Assembly: GCF_004151105.1 (NCBI RefSeq)
Contig: NZ_PHRF01000041.1
Span: forward strand, 248,001-312,000
Source of the DNA: Streptomyces sp. L-9-10
GTDB taxonomy: Bacteria; Actinomycetota; Actinomycetes; Streptomycetales; Streptomycetaceae
DNA: 64,000 bases
Reading direction: 5' to 3'
Shown here: positions 47,087-56,487 of the stretch, piece by piece
Position numbering within the stretch: the stretch's first letter is position 1
How the letters are laid out: every line of letters begins with the position of its first letter
Program-made: the position numbers and the translations under genes
Notes under the pieces: generated by a model
What the model was told of the DNA's origin: nothing
Databases searched by the model: none
The model's input: the letters and a program-made list of their open reading frames with translations, nothing else

Positions 47087-48075
47087 TGAGGGCAGCGATC
47101 GTCGAAGCCGTCGGCAAGGTCTCCGTCACGACGGTTCCCGACCCCACCCCCGGCCCCCGGGATGTGGTTGTCGCCGTCGCCGCGTGCGGGATCTGCGGTA
47201 CCGATCTGCACATTCTCCAGGGTGAGTTCGCGCCCACCCTGCCCATCGTGCCCGGTCATGAGTTCGCCGGGGAGATCGTGGAGATCGGCTCCGAGGTCAC
47301 CGAACTGTCCGTGGGTGACAAGGTCGCTGTCGACCCGTCGCTGTACTGCAACGAATGCCGGTACTGCCGCTCCGGCCGGGGCAATCTGTGCGACCGGTGG
47401 AACGCGATCGGCGTCAGCAAGCCCGGTGGCGCGGCCGAGTTCGCCGTCGCGCCGGTGGCCAACTGCGTCAAGCTGCCCGACCACATCGATGTGAAGGACG
47501 CGGCGCTGATCGAGCCGCTGTCCTGCGCGGTCCGCGGCTACGACGTGCTCCGCTCCACCCTCGGCGCGGATGTGCTGATCTACGGCTCGGGCACCATGGG
47601 CCTGATGATGCTGGAGCTGGCCAAGCGCACCGGCGCCGCCGGGGTCGATGTCCTGGACATCAACCCGGAGCGGCTGGCGACCGCCGGCAAGCTCGGCTGC
47701 TCGCGCACCGCCGCCTCGGCGGACGAGTTCGACCGGCCGGGCGGCTGGGATGTCGTGATCGACGCCACCGGCAGCGCGGGCGCCATCCAGGACGGCCTCG
47801 GCCGGGTCGCCAAGGGCGGTACGTTCCTCCAGTTCGGCGTCGCCGACTACGCGACGACCGCGGTCATCGAGCCGTACCGCATCTACAACAAGGAGATCAC
47901 GATCACCGGCTCCATGGCGGTGCTGCACAGCTACGAGCGGGCCGCCGCGCTCTTCGCCACCGGTGTGCTCGACCCCGCGGTCTTCATCAGCGACCGGCTG
48001 CCGCTGGAGCAGTACCCGCAGGCGATCGACCGGTTCAAGGCGGGCCAGGGCCGCAAGATCGTGGTCCAGCCGTGA
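47086..48075 (+). CDS. Zinc-dependent alcohol (polyol) dehydrogenase
   Basis: A 329-residue medium-chain dehydrogenase. The catalytic zinc ligands are Cys in CGICGTDLH and His-Glu in GHEF. The structural zinc loop is CNECRYCRSGRGNLC. The nucleotide fold is GSGTMGLMMLELAKR, and DINPERL suggests NAD. It resembles sorbitol, arabitol and threonine dehydrogenases, so it probably oxidises the imported polyol to a ketose. It overlaps the permease stop by one base and the kinase start by 4 bases. Confidence 0.87.
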   Translation: MRAAIVEAVGKVSVTTVPDPTPGPRDVVVAVAACGICGTDLHILQGEFAPTLPIVPGHEFAGEIVEIGSEVTELSVGDKVAVDPSLYCNECRYCRSGRGNLCDRWNAIGVSKPGGAAEFAVAPVANCVKLPDHIDVKDAALIEPLSCAVRGYDVLRSTLGADVLIYGSGTMGLMMLELAKRTGAAGVDVLDINPERLATAGKLGCSRTAASADEFDRPGGWDVVIDATGSAGAIQDGLGRVAKGGTFLQFGVADYATTAVIEPYRIYNKEITITGSMAVLHSYERAAALFATGVLDPAVFISDRLPLEQYPQAIDRFKAGQGRKIVVQP

Positions 48076-49013
48076 GTGAGGGGTTCGAGGTCGGCTCCGG
48101 CGCCGTGCTGGTCATGGGTGAGGCGCTGATCGACCTCGTACCGGTGCCGGACGAGCCGGAGCTGAACCGGGCCCAGCCCGGCGGCGCGCCCGCCAATGTC
48201 GCCGCGGGGCTGGCCAGGCTCGGCACGCCCAGCTGGTTCGCGGGCGCGCTCGGCGGCGACGGCTTCGCCCGGATGATCGAGCGGCGGCTGGTCTCGGCCG
48301 GTACGGAACTGGGCCTGTGCGCGCGCTCGGAGCTGCCCACGACGCTCGCGGTCGCCGACCCGGGCCCGGACGGCACGAGCTACCACTTCCATCTCCAGGA
48401 CACCGCGACCTTCCGGCTGCCGGACCACTCCGCGGTGGTGGACCGGTTCGCCGCGGTGTACGTGGGCGGGGTCGCGGCGGTCGTCGAACCGGCGGCCGGG
48501 GCGGTCGCGGCCACCGCGCGCGCGGGCGCCGAACGGTCCCTGCTGGTGGTCGACCCCAATGTGCGCGAGGACCGGACCATCGACCCGGAGCTGAGCGTGC
48601 GCCGGCTGCGTGAGCTGTGCGCGCTGGCGCATGTCGTCAAGGCGAGCGACGAGGATCTCGCGCGCCTGTGGCCGGACACCGACCCCGACGAGACCTGCCG
48701 GCGGCTGGCGGGGGAGGGCCGGCTCGTGATCCTGACCCGCGGCGCCAAGGGCAGCACGGCCTACGCGGGCTCCTCGGAACCGGTCTCCGTGCCCGCGGTG
48801 CCCGTCGAGGTGGTCAACACCATCGGCGCGGGCGACGCTTTCATGGCGGGCGTCCTCACCTGGCTGAGCGCCAACGGCGTGCACCGCGAGGGCGGGGTGG
48901 CCGGGCTGCCGCGCGACCGGGTGGAGGAGATGCTCGTCCTCGCCTCCCGGGTGGCGGCCTCGGTGGTCGCCCAGACCGGTACGGAACCCTCGCTGCCCGA
49001 CGGTCCCGGCTGA
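48072..49013 (+). CDS. PfkB-family carbohydrate kinase
   Basis: A 313-residue ribokinase-type enzyme. The N-terminal GEALIDLVPVPDEPEL and the GGAPANVAAGLARLG signature are followed by the catalytic NTIGAGDAFMAG, where the Asp is the base. The most similar enzymes are fructokinases. It would phosphorylate the ketose made by the dehydrogenase. It starts at GTG 48072, overlapping the dehydrogenase stop (GTGA), and ends just before a strong terminator. Confidence 0.88.
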   Translation: MSEGFEVGSGAVLVMGEALIDLVPVPDEPELNRAQPGGAPANVAAGLARLGTPSWFAGALGGDGFARMIERRLVSAGTELGLCARSELPTTLAVADPGPDGTSYHFHLQDTATFRLPDHSAVVDRFAAVYVGGVAAVVEPAAGAVAATARAGAERSLLVVDPNVREDRTIDPELSVRRLRELCALAHVVKASDEDLARLWPDTDPDETCRRLAGEGRLVILTRGAKGSTAYAGSSEPVSVPAVPVEVVNTIGAGDAFMAGVLTWLSANGVHREGGVAGLPRDRVEEMLVLASRVAASVVAQTGTEPSLPDGPG

Positions 49014-49033
49014 CCCCTCCGGGTACGTCCGTC

Positions 49034-49081
49034 ACGGCCGGAGCCGCCACCCCGTCGGTAAGGGGTGGCGGCTCCGGCCGT
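49034..49081. terminator. Bidirectional terminator, 20-bp perfect stem
   Basis: Arms 49034-49053 and 49062-49081 (containing GGCCGGAGCCGCCACCCC and its complement) pair without mismatch around an 8-base loop. It serves the convergent kinase and GH1 genes. Confidence 0.88.
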
Positions 49082-49100
49082 TGCCGTGCAGCTTTCCGTG

Positions 49101-50456
49101 TCAGGCGGCCTTGCGGCCCCGGGCGTTCGCCGCGCGGATGATGTCCGCGTAGCGGTGGCCGCTGCCCTTGATGGTGCGCCGCTGCGTCTCGTAGTCCACA
49201 TGGACCAGACCGAACCGCTTGTCGTAGCCGTACGCCCACTCGAAGTTGTCCATCAACGACCAGGCGAAGTACCCGGCGAGCGGGGCGCCCTTCGCCACCG
49301 CCCGCGCGCAGGCGGCCAGATGCTCGTCCAGATACCGGGCCCGCTCCGGGTCGTCGACCGTGCCGTCCGCCGCGACGGTGTCGGGGAACGCCGCGCCGTT
49401 CTCGGTGACGTACAGACGCCGCGCGCCGTACTCCTCGGTGAGCCGCAGCAGGAGTTGCTCCAGACCGTCGGCGTGCACCTCCCAGCCCATGTGGGTGTGG
49501 CGCGCGTCCGGTACGTCGACCTGCTTGGCGAACGGGGCGGCCCCGGTCGGGTCGTCCCGCACGATCTGGCGGAAGTAGTAGTTCAGCCCCAGCCAGTCCA
49601 GCGGCGCCGCGATGGTCTCCAGATCGCCGGGTCGCGCGGGCAGCTCCACGCCGTACAGATCCAGCATGTCCTGCGGATAGCCGCGGCCGTGGATCGGGTC
49701 GAGCCACCAGCGGTTGGTGTGGCCGTCGGCCCGTACCGCCGCCGCGCGGTCGGCCTCGCTGTCGCTGGCCGGCTCGATCGGACTGAGGTTGTTGACGATG
49801 CCGACCCGGGCGTCCGAGGAGGCCGCGCGGAGCGCCTGCACCGCCAGGCCGTGTCCGAGGTGGAGATGGAACGAGGTGCGTACGGCCGCGGTGAGATCGG
49901 TGATCCCCGGCGCCATCGTGCCTTCGAGATGCCCGATCCACGACGAGCACAGCGGCTCGTTGAGGGTCGCCCAGTCCTTGACCCGGTCGCCCAGGCGCTC
50001 GGCGACGACGGACGCGTACCGCGCGAAGTGTTCGGCGGTGTCCCGTACCGGCCAGCCGCCCCTGTCCTGGAGCGCCTGCGGCAGATCCCAGTGGTAGAGC
50101 GTGGCGAACGGCGTGATCCCGGCGTCCAGCAGGCCGTCCACCAGCCGGTCGTAGAAGTCCAGGCCGGCCTTGTTCACCGGTCCGTCGCCGCCGGGGACGA
50201 TCCGCGGCCAGGCGAGCGAGAAGCGGTAGGCGTCCACGCCGAGCCGCTTCATCAGCCCGATGTCCTCGGGCACCCGGTGGTAGTGGTCACAGGCCACATC
50301 GCCGTTTTCGTTGTTGTCGATCGTGCCAGGGGTGTGCGAGAACGTGTCCCAGATGGAGGGGGCACGGCCGTCCTCGGCCACGGCTCCCTCGATCTGGTAC
50401 GCGGCGGTGGCGACGCCCCAGGTGAAATCGTGGGGAAGGGCGTTGAGGTCGTTCAC
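49101..50456 (-). CDS. Beta-glucosidase, GH1
   Basis: A 451-residue GH1 enzyme. The N-terminal [20 protein letters not shown] is the GH1 signature, the acid/base Glu167 is in ATLNEP and the nucleophile Glu352 in [24 protein letters not shown] is at the C-terminus. There is no signal peptide, so it cleaves imported beta-glucosides such as cellobiose inside the cell. GTG 50456 is chosen with AAAGGC upstream; the ORF could extend to 51182, but this is antisense-like read-through over the permease gene. It is the last gene of the binding protein, permease, permease, glucosidase operon (20-base gap). Confidence 0.92.
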   Translation of the reverse strand: MNDLNALPHDFTWGVATAAYQIEGAVAEDGRAPSIWDTFSHTPGTIDNNENGDVACDHYHRVPEDIGLMKRLGVDAYRFSLAWPRIVPGGDGPVNKAGLDFYDRLVDGLLDAGITPFATLYHWDLPQALQDRGGWPVRDTAEHFARYASVVAERLGDRVKDWATLNEPLCSSWIGHLEGTMAPGITDLTAAVRTSFHLHLGHGLAVQALRAASSDARVGIVNNLSPIEPASDSEADRAAAVRADGHTNRWWLDPIHGRGYPQDMLDLYGVELPARPGDLETIAAPLDWLGLNYYFRQIVRDDPTGAAPFAKQVDVPDARHTHMGWEVHADGLEQLLLRLTEEYGARRLYVTENGAAFPDTVAADGTVDDPERARYLDEHLAACARAVAKGAPLAGYFAWSLMDNFEWAYGYDKRFGLVHVDYETQRRTIKGSGHRYADIIRAANARGRKAA

Positions 50457-50476
50457 GGACTGCCTTTCTGGAGGGG

Positions 50477-51343
50477 TCACTTCACGGCGCCCGCGGTCAG
50501 GCCGGCGACGAGGTAGCGCTGGAGAAGAAGGAACCCGACGACCACCGGCACACTGACGACCAGCGAGGCGGCCATGATCTGGTTCCAGTACACGTCGTTC
50601 TGGGTGGCGTAGCCCTGGAGACCGACGGCGAGGGTCCTGGTGGCGTCGTTGGTCATGACGGAGGCGAAGAGGACTTCGCCCCATGCCGTCATGAACGCGT
50701 AGACGGCGACGGCGACGATCCCGGGGACCGCTGCGGGCACCACCACACGGAACAGCGCGCGGATCGGTCCGCAGCCGTCCACCATGGCGGCCTCGTCCAG
50801 TTCCCTCGGGATGGAGTCGAAGTAGCCGATCAGCATCCAGATGGAGAACGGCAGCGAGAACGTCAGATAGGTGAGGATCAGACCGCCGCGCGAGCCGTAG
50901 AGCTCGACACCCGTGCTGTTCCCGATGTTCACGAAGATCAGGAACAGCGGGAGCAGGAAGAGGATGCCGGGGAACATCTGGGTGGAGAGCACCGTGACGG
51001 TGAAGACACGCTTGCCGCGGAAGCGGTAGCGGCTCACCGCGTACGCGGCGAACACCGCGATCACCACGGACAGCACGGTCGCCGAACCCGCCACGATCAG
51101 CGAGTTCACGAAGTACTTGGCGAGCGGGACGGTCTTCCAGATGTCGAAGTACGGGCGGATCGTGAGATTCGTCGGGAACCACTGGAACTTGCCGGCGACA
51201 TCCTGGAGCGGCTTGAGCGAGCTGCTGACCATCACATAGACGGGCAGCAGCGCGAAGGCCGCCAGCACCGTCAGCACGACGCGGCGCGTCCAGATGAACG
51301 ACCGCGGCGGTGCGATGGGAGACCTGGGCTGAGACCTAGGCAT
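50477..51343 (-). CDS. Beta-glucoside ABC transporter permease, MalG-type
   Basis: A 288-residue CUT1 permease with six helices ([28 protein letters not shown] at the start; EAA loop [29 protein letters not shown]). Its start lies 8 bases inside the preceding permease gene, so the two are coupled. It is followed by the GH1 gene. Confidence 0.88.
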   Translation of the reverse strand: MPRSQPRSPIAPPRSFIWTRRVVLTVLAAFALLPVYVMVSSSLKPLQDVAGKFQWFPTNLTIRPYFDIWKTVPLAKYFVNSLIVAGSATVLSVVIAVFAAYAVSRYRFRGKRVFTVTVLSTQMFPGILFLLPLFLIFVNIGNSTGVELYGSRGGLILTYLTFSLPFSIWMLIGYFDSIPRELDEAAMVDGCGPIRALFRVVVPAAVPGIVAVAVYAFMTAWGEVLFASVMTNDATRTLAVGLQGYATQNDVYWNQIMAASLVVSVPVVVGFLLLQRYLVAGLTAGAVK

Positions 51344-52346
51344 CCGAGCCCCTCCTTCCCCGGGAGGTGACGAGCAGATAGACCGCCGTGACCAGCAGCA
51401 GGAAGAGCAGCAGCAGGACGGACATCGCGGATCCGGAACCGAAGTTCCAGGTGACGAACGACGACTGGTAGATATGGATCGAGATCAGATCCGCCGCTTC
51501 CGGCGCCGACTTGCCGAACAGCACATACGGTGTGTTGAAGTCGTTGAACGTCCACAGGAACAGCACGAGCACCAGCACCTGGTTGACCGGGCGCAGCGAC
51601 GGCAGCGTGATCTTGCGGATCTGCTGCCAGACGCCCGCTCCGTCGATGGAGGCGGCCTCGTAGAGATCACGCGGGATGTTCTGGAGGGCGGCCATCAGCA
51701 TCAGGAACGCGAACGGCCAGGACTTCCAGAGCGAGACGACGACCAGCGCGACGAAGCTGTTGTTGCCGATCAGCCAGAACGACGGTTTGTCGGTGAGACC
51801 GAGCTGGTCGTACAGGATGTGATTGATGACGCCGTTGTCGTGCTGGAACATGAACGCCCAGGTGATCACCGCCGCGTACACGGGCAGGGCGTACGGGACG
51901 AGGAAGATCGTCCGCAGAATGCTCCGGCCGCGGAAGTTCTCCTGGAGCATGATCGCCGCCGTCACACCGAACAGCCAGGACAGCCCGACCGAGAGCACGG
52001 TGAAGGCGCAGGTCACCAGGAACGAGTGGAGCAGCGCCTGACCGATCGAGGCATCGAAGTCGATCGCGATCTTGTAGTTGTCGAGACCGGCGAAGGGGGA
52101 GTTGCCCCAGTTCCGGATGAAGAACTGGGTGAGCTGCCGGAAGCTCACCCAGATCCCGATCACCATCGGGATGATGTGGATGAGCAGTTCGAGCACGACG
52201 GCGGGCAGCAGCAGGAGGTAGGGCAGACCGCCCTGACGGATCCGGTCGGGGATGCGCGGAAAACGTCGTCCGCGCACACCCGCACTGCCCGTCTTCTCCG
52301 TATTGCCCGCCTTGTGCCCACTGCTGGGTGTCACGGTGGCGGTCAT
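51336..52346 (-). CDS. Beta-glucoside ABC transporter permease, MalF-type
   Basis: A 336-residue CUT1 permease. After a 40-residue polar N-terminus come six helices (YLLLLPAVVLELLIHIIPMV; EAA loop DLYEAASIDGAGVWQQIRKITLPSLRPV). It starts 10 bases after the binding-protein stop. Like the polyol system, no ATPase gene is in the operon. Confidence 0.88.
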   Translation of the reverse strand: MTATVTPSSGHKAGNTEKTGSAGVRGRRFPRIPDRIRQGGLPYLLLLPAVVLELLIHIIPMVIGIWVSFRQLTQFFIRNWGNSPFAGLDNYKIAIDFDASIGQALLHSFLVTCAFTVLSVGLSWLFGVTAAIMLQENFRGRSILRTIFLVPYALPVYAAVITWAFMFQHDNGVINHILYDQLGLTDKPSFWLIGNNSFVALVVVSLWKSWPFAFLMLMAALQNIPRDLYEAASIDGAGVWQQIRKITLPSLRPVNQVLVLVLFLWTFNDFNTPYVLFGKSAPEAADLISIHIYQSSFVTWNFGSGSAMSVLLLLFLLLVTAVYLLVTSRGRRGSDA

Positions 52347-52356
52347 GGGGAGAGCC

Positions 52357-53667
52357 TCACTGCGTCATCTGCTGCTGGGCCTTGGTCAGGGCCGCCTTGA
52401 CGGATTCGGTGGTCACCGGCTTGCCCGCCGCGGCGTCGGCGAACAGCCCCTTGACGGCCGTACCGACGGTCGTCTCGAACTGCGACTCGTTCGCGACCTG
52501 GGGGAGCGGCGCGGCGCTGGTGGCCAGCGTGTCGCGCAGGACCTTCACGTCCGAGGCGGCGAACGCCGGGTCCTGCTGCGCGGCCTTGACCGGCGGGACC
52601 GAGCCGTAGGTCTTGTTCAGCAGCGTCTGCTCGGCGTCGCTCGTCATGAACTTCACGAACTTCTTGGCGCCGTCGATGTTCTTGGTGTTGTTGAACACCG
52701 CGATGTTGATGCCGGCGACCATGGAGTTGATGTTCTGGCCGGTGCCGGGGGTGCCGGACGCGACCGGTACCGGTGCCACGCCCCAGTCCTCGGGCTTCAT
52801 GCCCTGGGAGGCGAAGGTCGACGCCGCGGCCTGCCACAGGACCATGGCCGTCTTGCCCTTGGCGAAGTCCTGGAGGGACTGGTTCTGGGCGTACTCCGCG
52901 TTGCCCGGAGCGATGATCTTGTCCTTGGCCATGAAGTCGACGTACTGCTTCACGGCGGCGACGGCGCCGTCGGAGGTGAAGGTGGCTTTGCCTGACTTAT
53001 CGAAGAAGTCCGCTCCGTGCTGCTTACCGAGGGCGAAGACCTGGTGGATGTTGTTCGAGAGGTTGGAGCCCTCGGCGCCGAGCGCCCACTTGCCGTCCTT
53101 GGAGATCTTCTTGCCGTCGGCGATCAACTGGTCCCAGGTGGCCGGCGGCTGCGAGATCCCGGCGTCGGCGAACATCTTCTTGTTGTAGTAGAGCGCGTAC
53201 GCCAGCGAGTACAGCGGCACGGCGGAGGGGTCCTGACCCTCCGCGCCGGCCGAGGCCACCGCCGAGTCGACGAACCGGTCCCGGCCGCCGATCGCGTCGA
53301 AGTTCTTCTGGTCCCACGGCAGGAGCGCGCCGGTGGCCTGGAGCGAGGCCGACCAGGTGTTGCCGATGTTCAGCACGTCGGGGCCCTGTCCCGATGTGGT
53401 GGCGGCGAGGATCCGGTTGAGCAGGTCGGCCCAGGGGACCACTTCCAGCTTGACCTTGATCCCGGTTTCCTTCTCGAACTTCTTCAGTTCGGGGGTGAGT
53501 ATCTTCTTGTCCGCCTCGATGCTGGGCCCCTGGTTGGACGCCCAGTAGGTGAGGGTCTTCGGTGATTCGTTGCTGCCGCCCTCGGACGAGGAGCCTCCGC
53601 CGCAACCGGCGACGGCGGTGAGGGTGCTGGCGAGGGCGATGGCTGCTGCGGCTCTGACTTTGCGCAT
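52357..53667 (-). CDS. Beta-glucoside ABC transporter substrate-binding lipoprotein
   Basis: A 436-residue solute-binding lipoprotein. The lipobox is TAVAGCGG, followed by a Ser/Gly linker. The remainder is a CUT1-type sugar-binding fold (TLTYWASNQGPSIE, LKKFEKETGIKVKLEVVPWADLLNRI). The ATG at 53667 begins the signal peptide; 18 further codons upstream are not part of it. It is first in the operon with two permeases and GH1, divergent from a ROK-type regulator. Ligand probably cellobiose or another beta-glucoside, from the GH1 partner. Confidence 0.86.
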   Translation of the reverse strand: MRKVRAAAAIALASTLTAVAGCGGGSSSEGGSNESPKTLTYWASNQGPSIEADKKILTPELKKFEKETGIKVKLEVVPWADLLNRILAATTSGQGPDVLNIGNTWSASLQATGALLPWDQKNFDAIGGRDRFVDSAVASAGAEGQDPSAVPLYSLAYALYYNKKMFADAGISQPPATWDQLIADGKKISKDGKWALGAEGSNLSNNIHQVFALGKQHGADFFDKSGKATFTSDGAVAAVKQYVDFMAKDKIIAPGNAEYAQNQSLQDFAKGKTAMVLWQAAASTFASQGMKPEDWGVAPVPVASGTPGTGQNINSMVAGINIAVFNNTKNIDGAKKFVKFMTSDAEQTLLNKTYGSVPPVKAAQQDPAFAASDVKVLRDTLATSAAPLPQVANESQFETTVGTAVKGLFADAAAGKPVTTESVKAALTKAQQQMTQ

Positions 53668-53696
53668 GAGAGGTGGCCCCTTTCCGGGGATGGCTG

Positions 53697-53713
53697 CGTT
53701 CGAGAGTCGAACG
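53697..53713. promoter_or_regulatory. Dyad upstream of the beta-glucoside importer
   Basis: CGTTCGAGAGTCGAACG has perfect 7-base arms. It lies 30 bases before the binding-protein start, in the leader of that transcript. Confidence 0.5.
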
Positions 53714-53723
53714 GCCTCCATGA

Positions 53724-53768
53724 CTTAATTTATGACGTGATTTAAGAGGTGAGCGAAGGTCGCGTCAA
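53724..53768 (-). promoter_or_regulatory. Importer promoter overlapped by a ROK-type operator
   Basis: On the minus strand TTGACG (53768-53763) and TTAAAT (53745-53740) are 17 bases apart. An AT-rich dyad covers the -10 region and start point (53724-53746): it begins CTTAATTTA, ends TGATTTAAG, and the arms match at 7 of 9 bases. AT-rich ends around a neutral centre are typical of Mlc/NagC (ROK) sites. Repression by the divergent ROK protein is likely. Confidence 0.6.
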
Positions 53769-53809
53769 GGTCTGGGACCGGGGTATGTTGCGTCAAGGGA
53801 AGGAGCACC

Positions 53810-55267
53810 ATGGCAGAACGCAACAGACGGACGGTGCGTGACCTGCGCCGGGGGAACCGTGCCCGGGTTGTGCAACGGTTGTATTTCGACGGTCCGCTGA
53901 GCCGCCAGGAGCTCGGACCCGTCACCGGTCTGAGTTCAGGTTCCATCAGCAACGTCGTTGCGGAACTGGCCGCCGAGGGCCTCCTGGAAGAAGCCGGCGT
54001 GGTCGATTCCGACGGTGGCCGTCCCCGTACCCTGCTGCGGGTCGCCCCCGGCGGCGGCCTGCTCATCGGCATCGACCTGGGGGAGACCAGGGTCCGTGTC
54101 GAGCTGTTCGATCTGTCGCTCACCGAACTGGCCCGTACCGACCGGCTGCTGGGCCCCGCCCGGCACGGCTACGACGTCGAACGCATCGTGAACCACGTCC
54201 GTATCGGCGTCGCCGACGTGCTGCGCGACGCCGGGGCCGACCCGGAGCGGCTCCTCGGCATCGGCATCGGAGTCCCCGGCATCATCGAGCGCGGCGGCCC
54301 GGCCGGAGCCACGGTCCACGGCCCCACCATCGGCTGGCACGCGGTGCCCTTCGAGAAGCTGCTCCGTGCCGTCCTCGAAGTCCCCTCCGAGGTGCCGCTG
54401 TTCATCGACAACGGCGCCAAGACCCTCGGCCAGGCCGAGATGTGGTTCGGCGGCGGCCGGGGAGCGGGCACCGCCGCCATCGCGCTCATCGGCTCCGGCA
54501 TCGGCGCCAGCGTCATCCACGGCGGCGCCCTGATCGAGGGGAGCGGCCGGGGCAGCGCCCTCGAATGGGGCCACACCACCGTACGGATGCGCGGCCGTCG
54601 CTGCCGCTGCGGCTCCATCGGCTGTCTGGAGGCGTACGCCGGAGCGGAGGCGCTGCGCGAACGCTGGGACGAGGCGGGCGGTTCGCTCCCCGAGGACGCG
54701 GACGACGAGACCGCGCTCGCCGCCCTGCTGGCCGCGGCCTTCCCCGGGCCCGGAGGCCCCCCGCCCGACCCGCTGGCCGTCTCGCTCCTGGACGACACCG
54801 CCGAATGCCTGGGCGCGGCCGTCGGCGATCTGATCAATCTGTTCCTGCCCGAGCGGATCCTGCTCGGCGGCTGGGCCGGGCTGCTCATCGGGCCGCGTCT
54901 GCTGCCCGCGATCCGGCGCCACGCGGAGCAGTACGCACTCGGCCACGCGGCGGCGCGCACCACGATCGAGCTGGGCGAACTGGGTCCGGACGCGGTCACG
55001 GTCGGCGCGGCCACACTGCCGCTGGCCGCGTTCCTCGCACGGGGCGGGAGCCGCCCGAGCGTTCCCGGTCAGGCGGGGCCGGCGGAGCCCGGCGGAGTGG
55101 TGACTCCGCAGCGCTGGCGACGCGCCTCGGCGCCCTCCGCGCCCGCTTCCTCCGCGCCCGCTTCCTCCGCGCCCGCTTCCTCCCCGCCCGCTTCCTCCCC
55201 GCCCGCTCCCGCCGCGCCCGCTTCCTCCGCCTCCGCGACGTCCGCCCCATCGGGGGAGCTCTCCTGA
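53810..55267 (+). CDS. ROK-family regulator of the beta-glucoside importer
   Basis: A 485-residue ROK repressor. The winged helix is in residues 20-75 (RVVQRLYFDGPLSRQELGPVTGLSSGSISNVVAEL). The ROK domain follows, with GIDLGETRVRVELFDL, GIGIGVPGII and the zinc motif CRCGSIGCLEAYAG. A C-terminal tail of about 55 residues made of APASS-type repeats is unusual for ROK proteins. AAGGAG lies 6 bases before the ATG. It is divergent from the importer operon, and the AT-rich dyad between them is its likely target. Confidence 0.88.
   Translation: MAERNRRTVRDLRRGNRARVVQRLYFDGPLSRQELGPVTGLSSGSISNVVAELAAEGLLEEAGVVDSDGGRPRTLLRVAPGGGLLIGIDLGETRVRVELFDLSLTELARTDRLLGPARHGYDVERIVNHVRIGVADVLRDAGADPERLLGIGIGVPGIIERGGPAGATVHGPTIGWHAVPFEKLLRAVLEVPSEVPLFIDNGAKTLGQAEMWFGGGRGAGTAAIALIGSGIGASVIHGGALIEGSGRGSALEWGHTTVRMRGRRCRCGSIGCLEAYAGAEALRERWDEAGGSLPEDADDETALAALLAAAFPGPGGPPPDPLAVSLLDDTAECLGAAVGDLINLFLPERILLGGWAGLLIGPRLLPAIRRHAEQYALGHAAARTTIELGELGPDAVTVGAATLPLAAFLARGGSRPSVPGQAGPAEPGGVVTPQRWRRASAPSAPASSAPASSAPASSPPASSPPAPAAPASSASATSAPSGELS
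55139..55230. repeat. 15-bp coding tandem repeat
   Basis: GCGCCCGCTTCCTCC-type units repeat about six times in the end of the ROK gene, coding Ala-Pro-Ala-Ser-Ser. Copy number probably varies between strains. Confidence 0.85.
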
Positions 55268-55331
55268 CGGGCGCGGCCCCGAGCCGAACCGGATCCTGAG
55301 GGGGCGCTGAGGGGGGCGTCCGCGCGGAACG

Positions 55332-56471
55332 TCAGGCCGATCCGCGTACCACCAGCGACGGTTCGAAGATCACCGACGTCACCGCACGGTCCGGCCCGGC
55401 GAGCCGGTCGAGCAGCAGCCGGGCCATCTCCGCCGTCATCTCCTCCACCGGCTGCCGGACCGTGGTCAGCGGCGGCCGGCACGCGACGGCCGCGCTGCTG
55501 TCGTCGAACCCGATCACCGCCACGTCCTCGGGCACCCGTCTGCCGTGCTCCCGCAGTACATGGCAGGCACCCACCGCCATCAGGTCGTTCGCCGCGAACA
55601 CGCCGTCCAGGTCAGGGTGTTCGGCCAGCAGCCGGGCCATGGCCGCCTCCCCGCTCTCCTGGGTGAACCGGCCCTCGGCCAGGGGGACGTACGGCTGCCC
55701 CGCGCGCGCCATCGTGTCGCGGAAACCCGCCAGCCTGTCCTGCCCGGCGGGCACGTCCAGCGGACCGGTGATCGTGGCGATCCGGCGGCAGCCGCGCGCC
55801 AGCAGATGTTCGGCGGCCAGCCGCGCGCCGTCCTGGTGGGCGAGATCGACATAGCTGATGCGGGTCGGCCGGGAAGGGCGCGCGTACAGAACGGCGGGCA
55901 GTCCGGCGTCCGTGATCAGGCCGGGCAGCGGATCGTCGGCATGGGTCGACACGACGAGAGCGCCGTCGGCGCTGCCCTGACGGAGATACGAGACGACCTC
56001 GTCGCGGGCGCGCGAGGTCTCGGCGAACATCAGGACCGGATACATCCCGCGCGGCCGGAGGTAGTTGACGATCCCCGTCACCACCCGGCCGAAGAACGGG
56101 TCGGCGAAGACCTGGGCGGTGAAGGAGGATCCGGCCCCGCCGTCGGGCTCGTCGGCGTGCCGCGCGCCGCCTCCGGCGCCCGCCGGTCCGCCGCGGTACG
56201 GACCGCCGGCCTCGGCCTCCGGGGACGGATCGTCCCCCGCGCCCGAGACCACCAGGGCGATCGCGTCCGTACGGCGGGTGACCAGGGAGCGTGCCGCGCG
56301 GTTGGGGGTGTAGCCGGTCGTGGCCACCGCCTGCCGTACCGACTCCTGTATCACCGGGTCGACATTGCGGACCCCGTTGACGACCCGTGAGACCGTGGCG
56401 CGGGAGACGCCGGCCGCTCGCGCCACATCCTCCAGCGTGGGTGAACCGGCCGGTCTCGGGTCTTCCGTCAT
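55332..56471 (-). CDS. LacI-family regulator of the beta-glucan regulon
   Basis: A 379-residue LacI/GalR protein. The helix-turn-helix is TLEDVARAAGVSRATVSRVVN, and the hinge contains NRAARSLVTRRT. A Gly/Ala/Asp-rich stretch of about 40 residues (77-116) is inserted after the first strand of the effector domain (AIALVVS), before FTAQVFADPFF; typical LacI proteins have only a few residues here. It lies 16 bases after the GH3 gene, and the palindrome at 56492-56507 is 21 bases from its start, so it likely represses itself. The same palindrome lies before GH3, the GH-A gene and DUF1996. Inducer probably a beta-glucoside; this is inference. Confidence 0.85.
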   Translation of the reverse strand: MTEDPRPAGSPTLEDVARAAGVSRATVSRVVNGVRNVDPVIQESVRQAVATTGYTPNRAARSLVTRRTDAIALVVSGAGDDPSPEAEAGGPYRGGPAGAGGGARHADEPDGGAGSSFTAQVFADPFFGRVVTGIVNYLRPRGMYPVLMFAETSRARDEVVSYLRQGSADGALVVSTHADDPLPGLITDAGLPAVLYARPSRPTRISYVDLAHQDGARLAAEHLLARGCRRIATITGPLDVPAGQDRLAGFRDTMARAGQPYVPLAEGRFTQESGEAAMARLLAEHPDLDGVFAANDLMAVGACHVLREHGRRVPEDVAVIGFDDSSAAVACRPPLTTVRQPVEEMTAEMARLLLDRLAGPDRAVTSVIFEPSLVVRGSA

Positions 56472-56487
56472 GCCCCCATTTATAGCA

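Noticed and set aside
49101..51182. GH1 gene extended to 51182
   Set aside because: The extra part overlaps the permease gene in another frame and has no GH1 features; the protein begins at GTG 50456.
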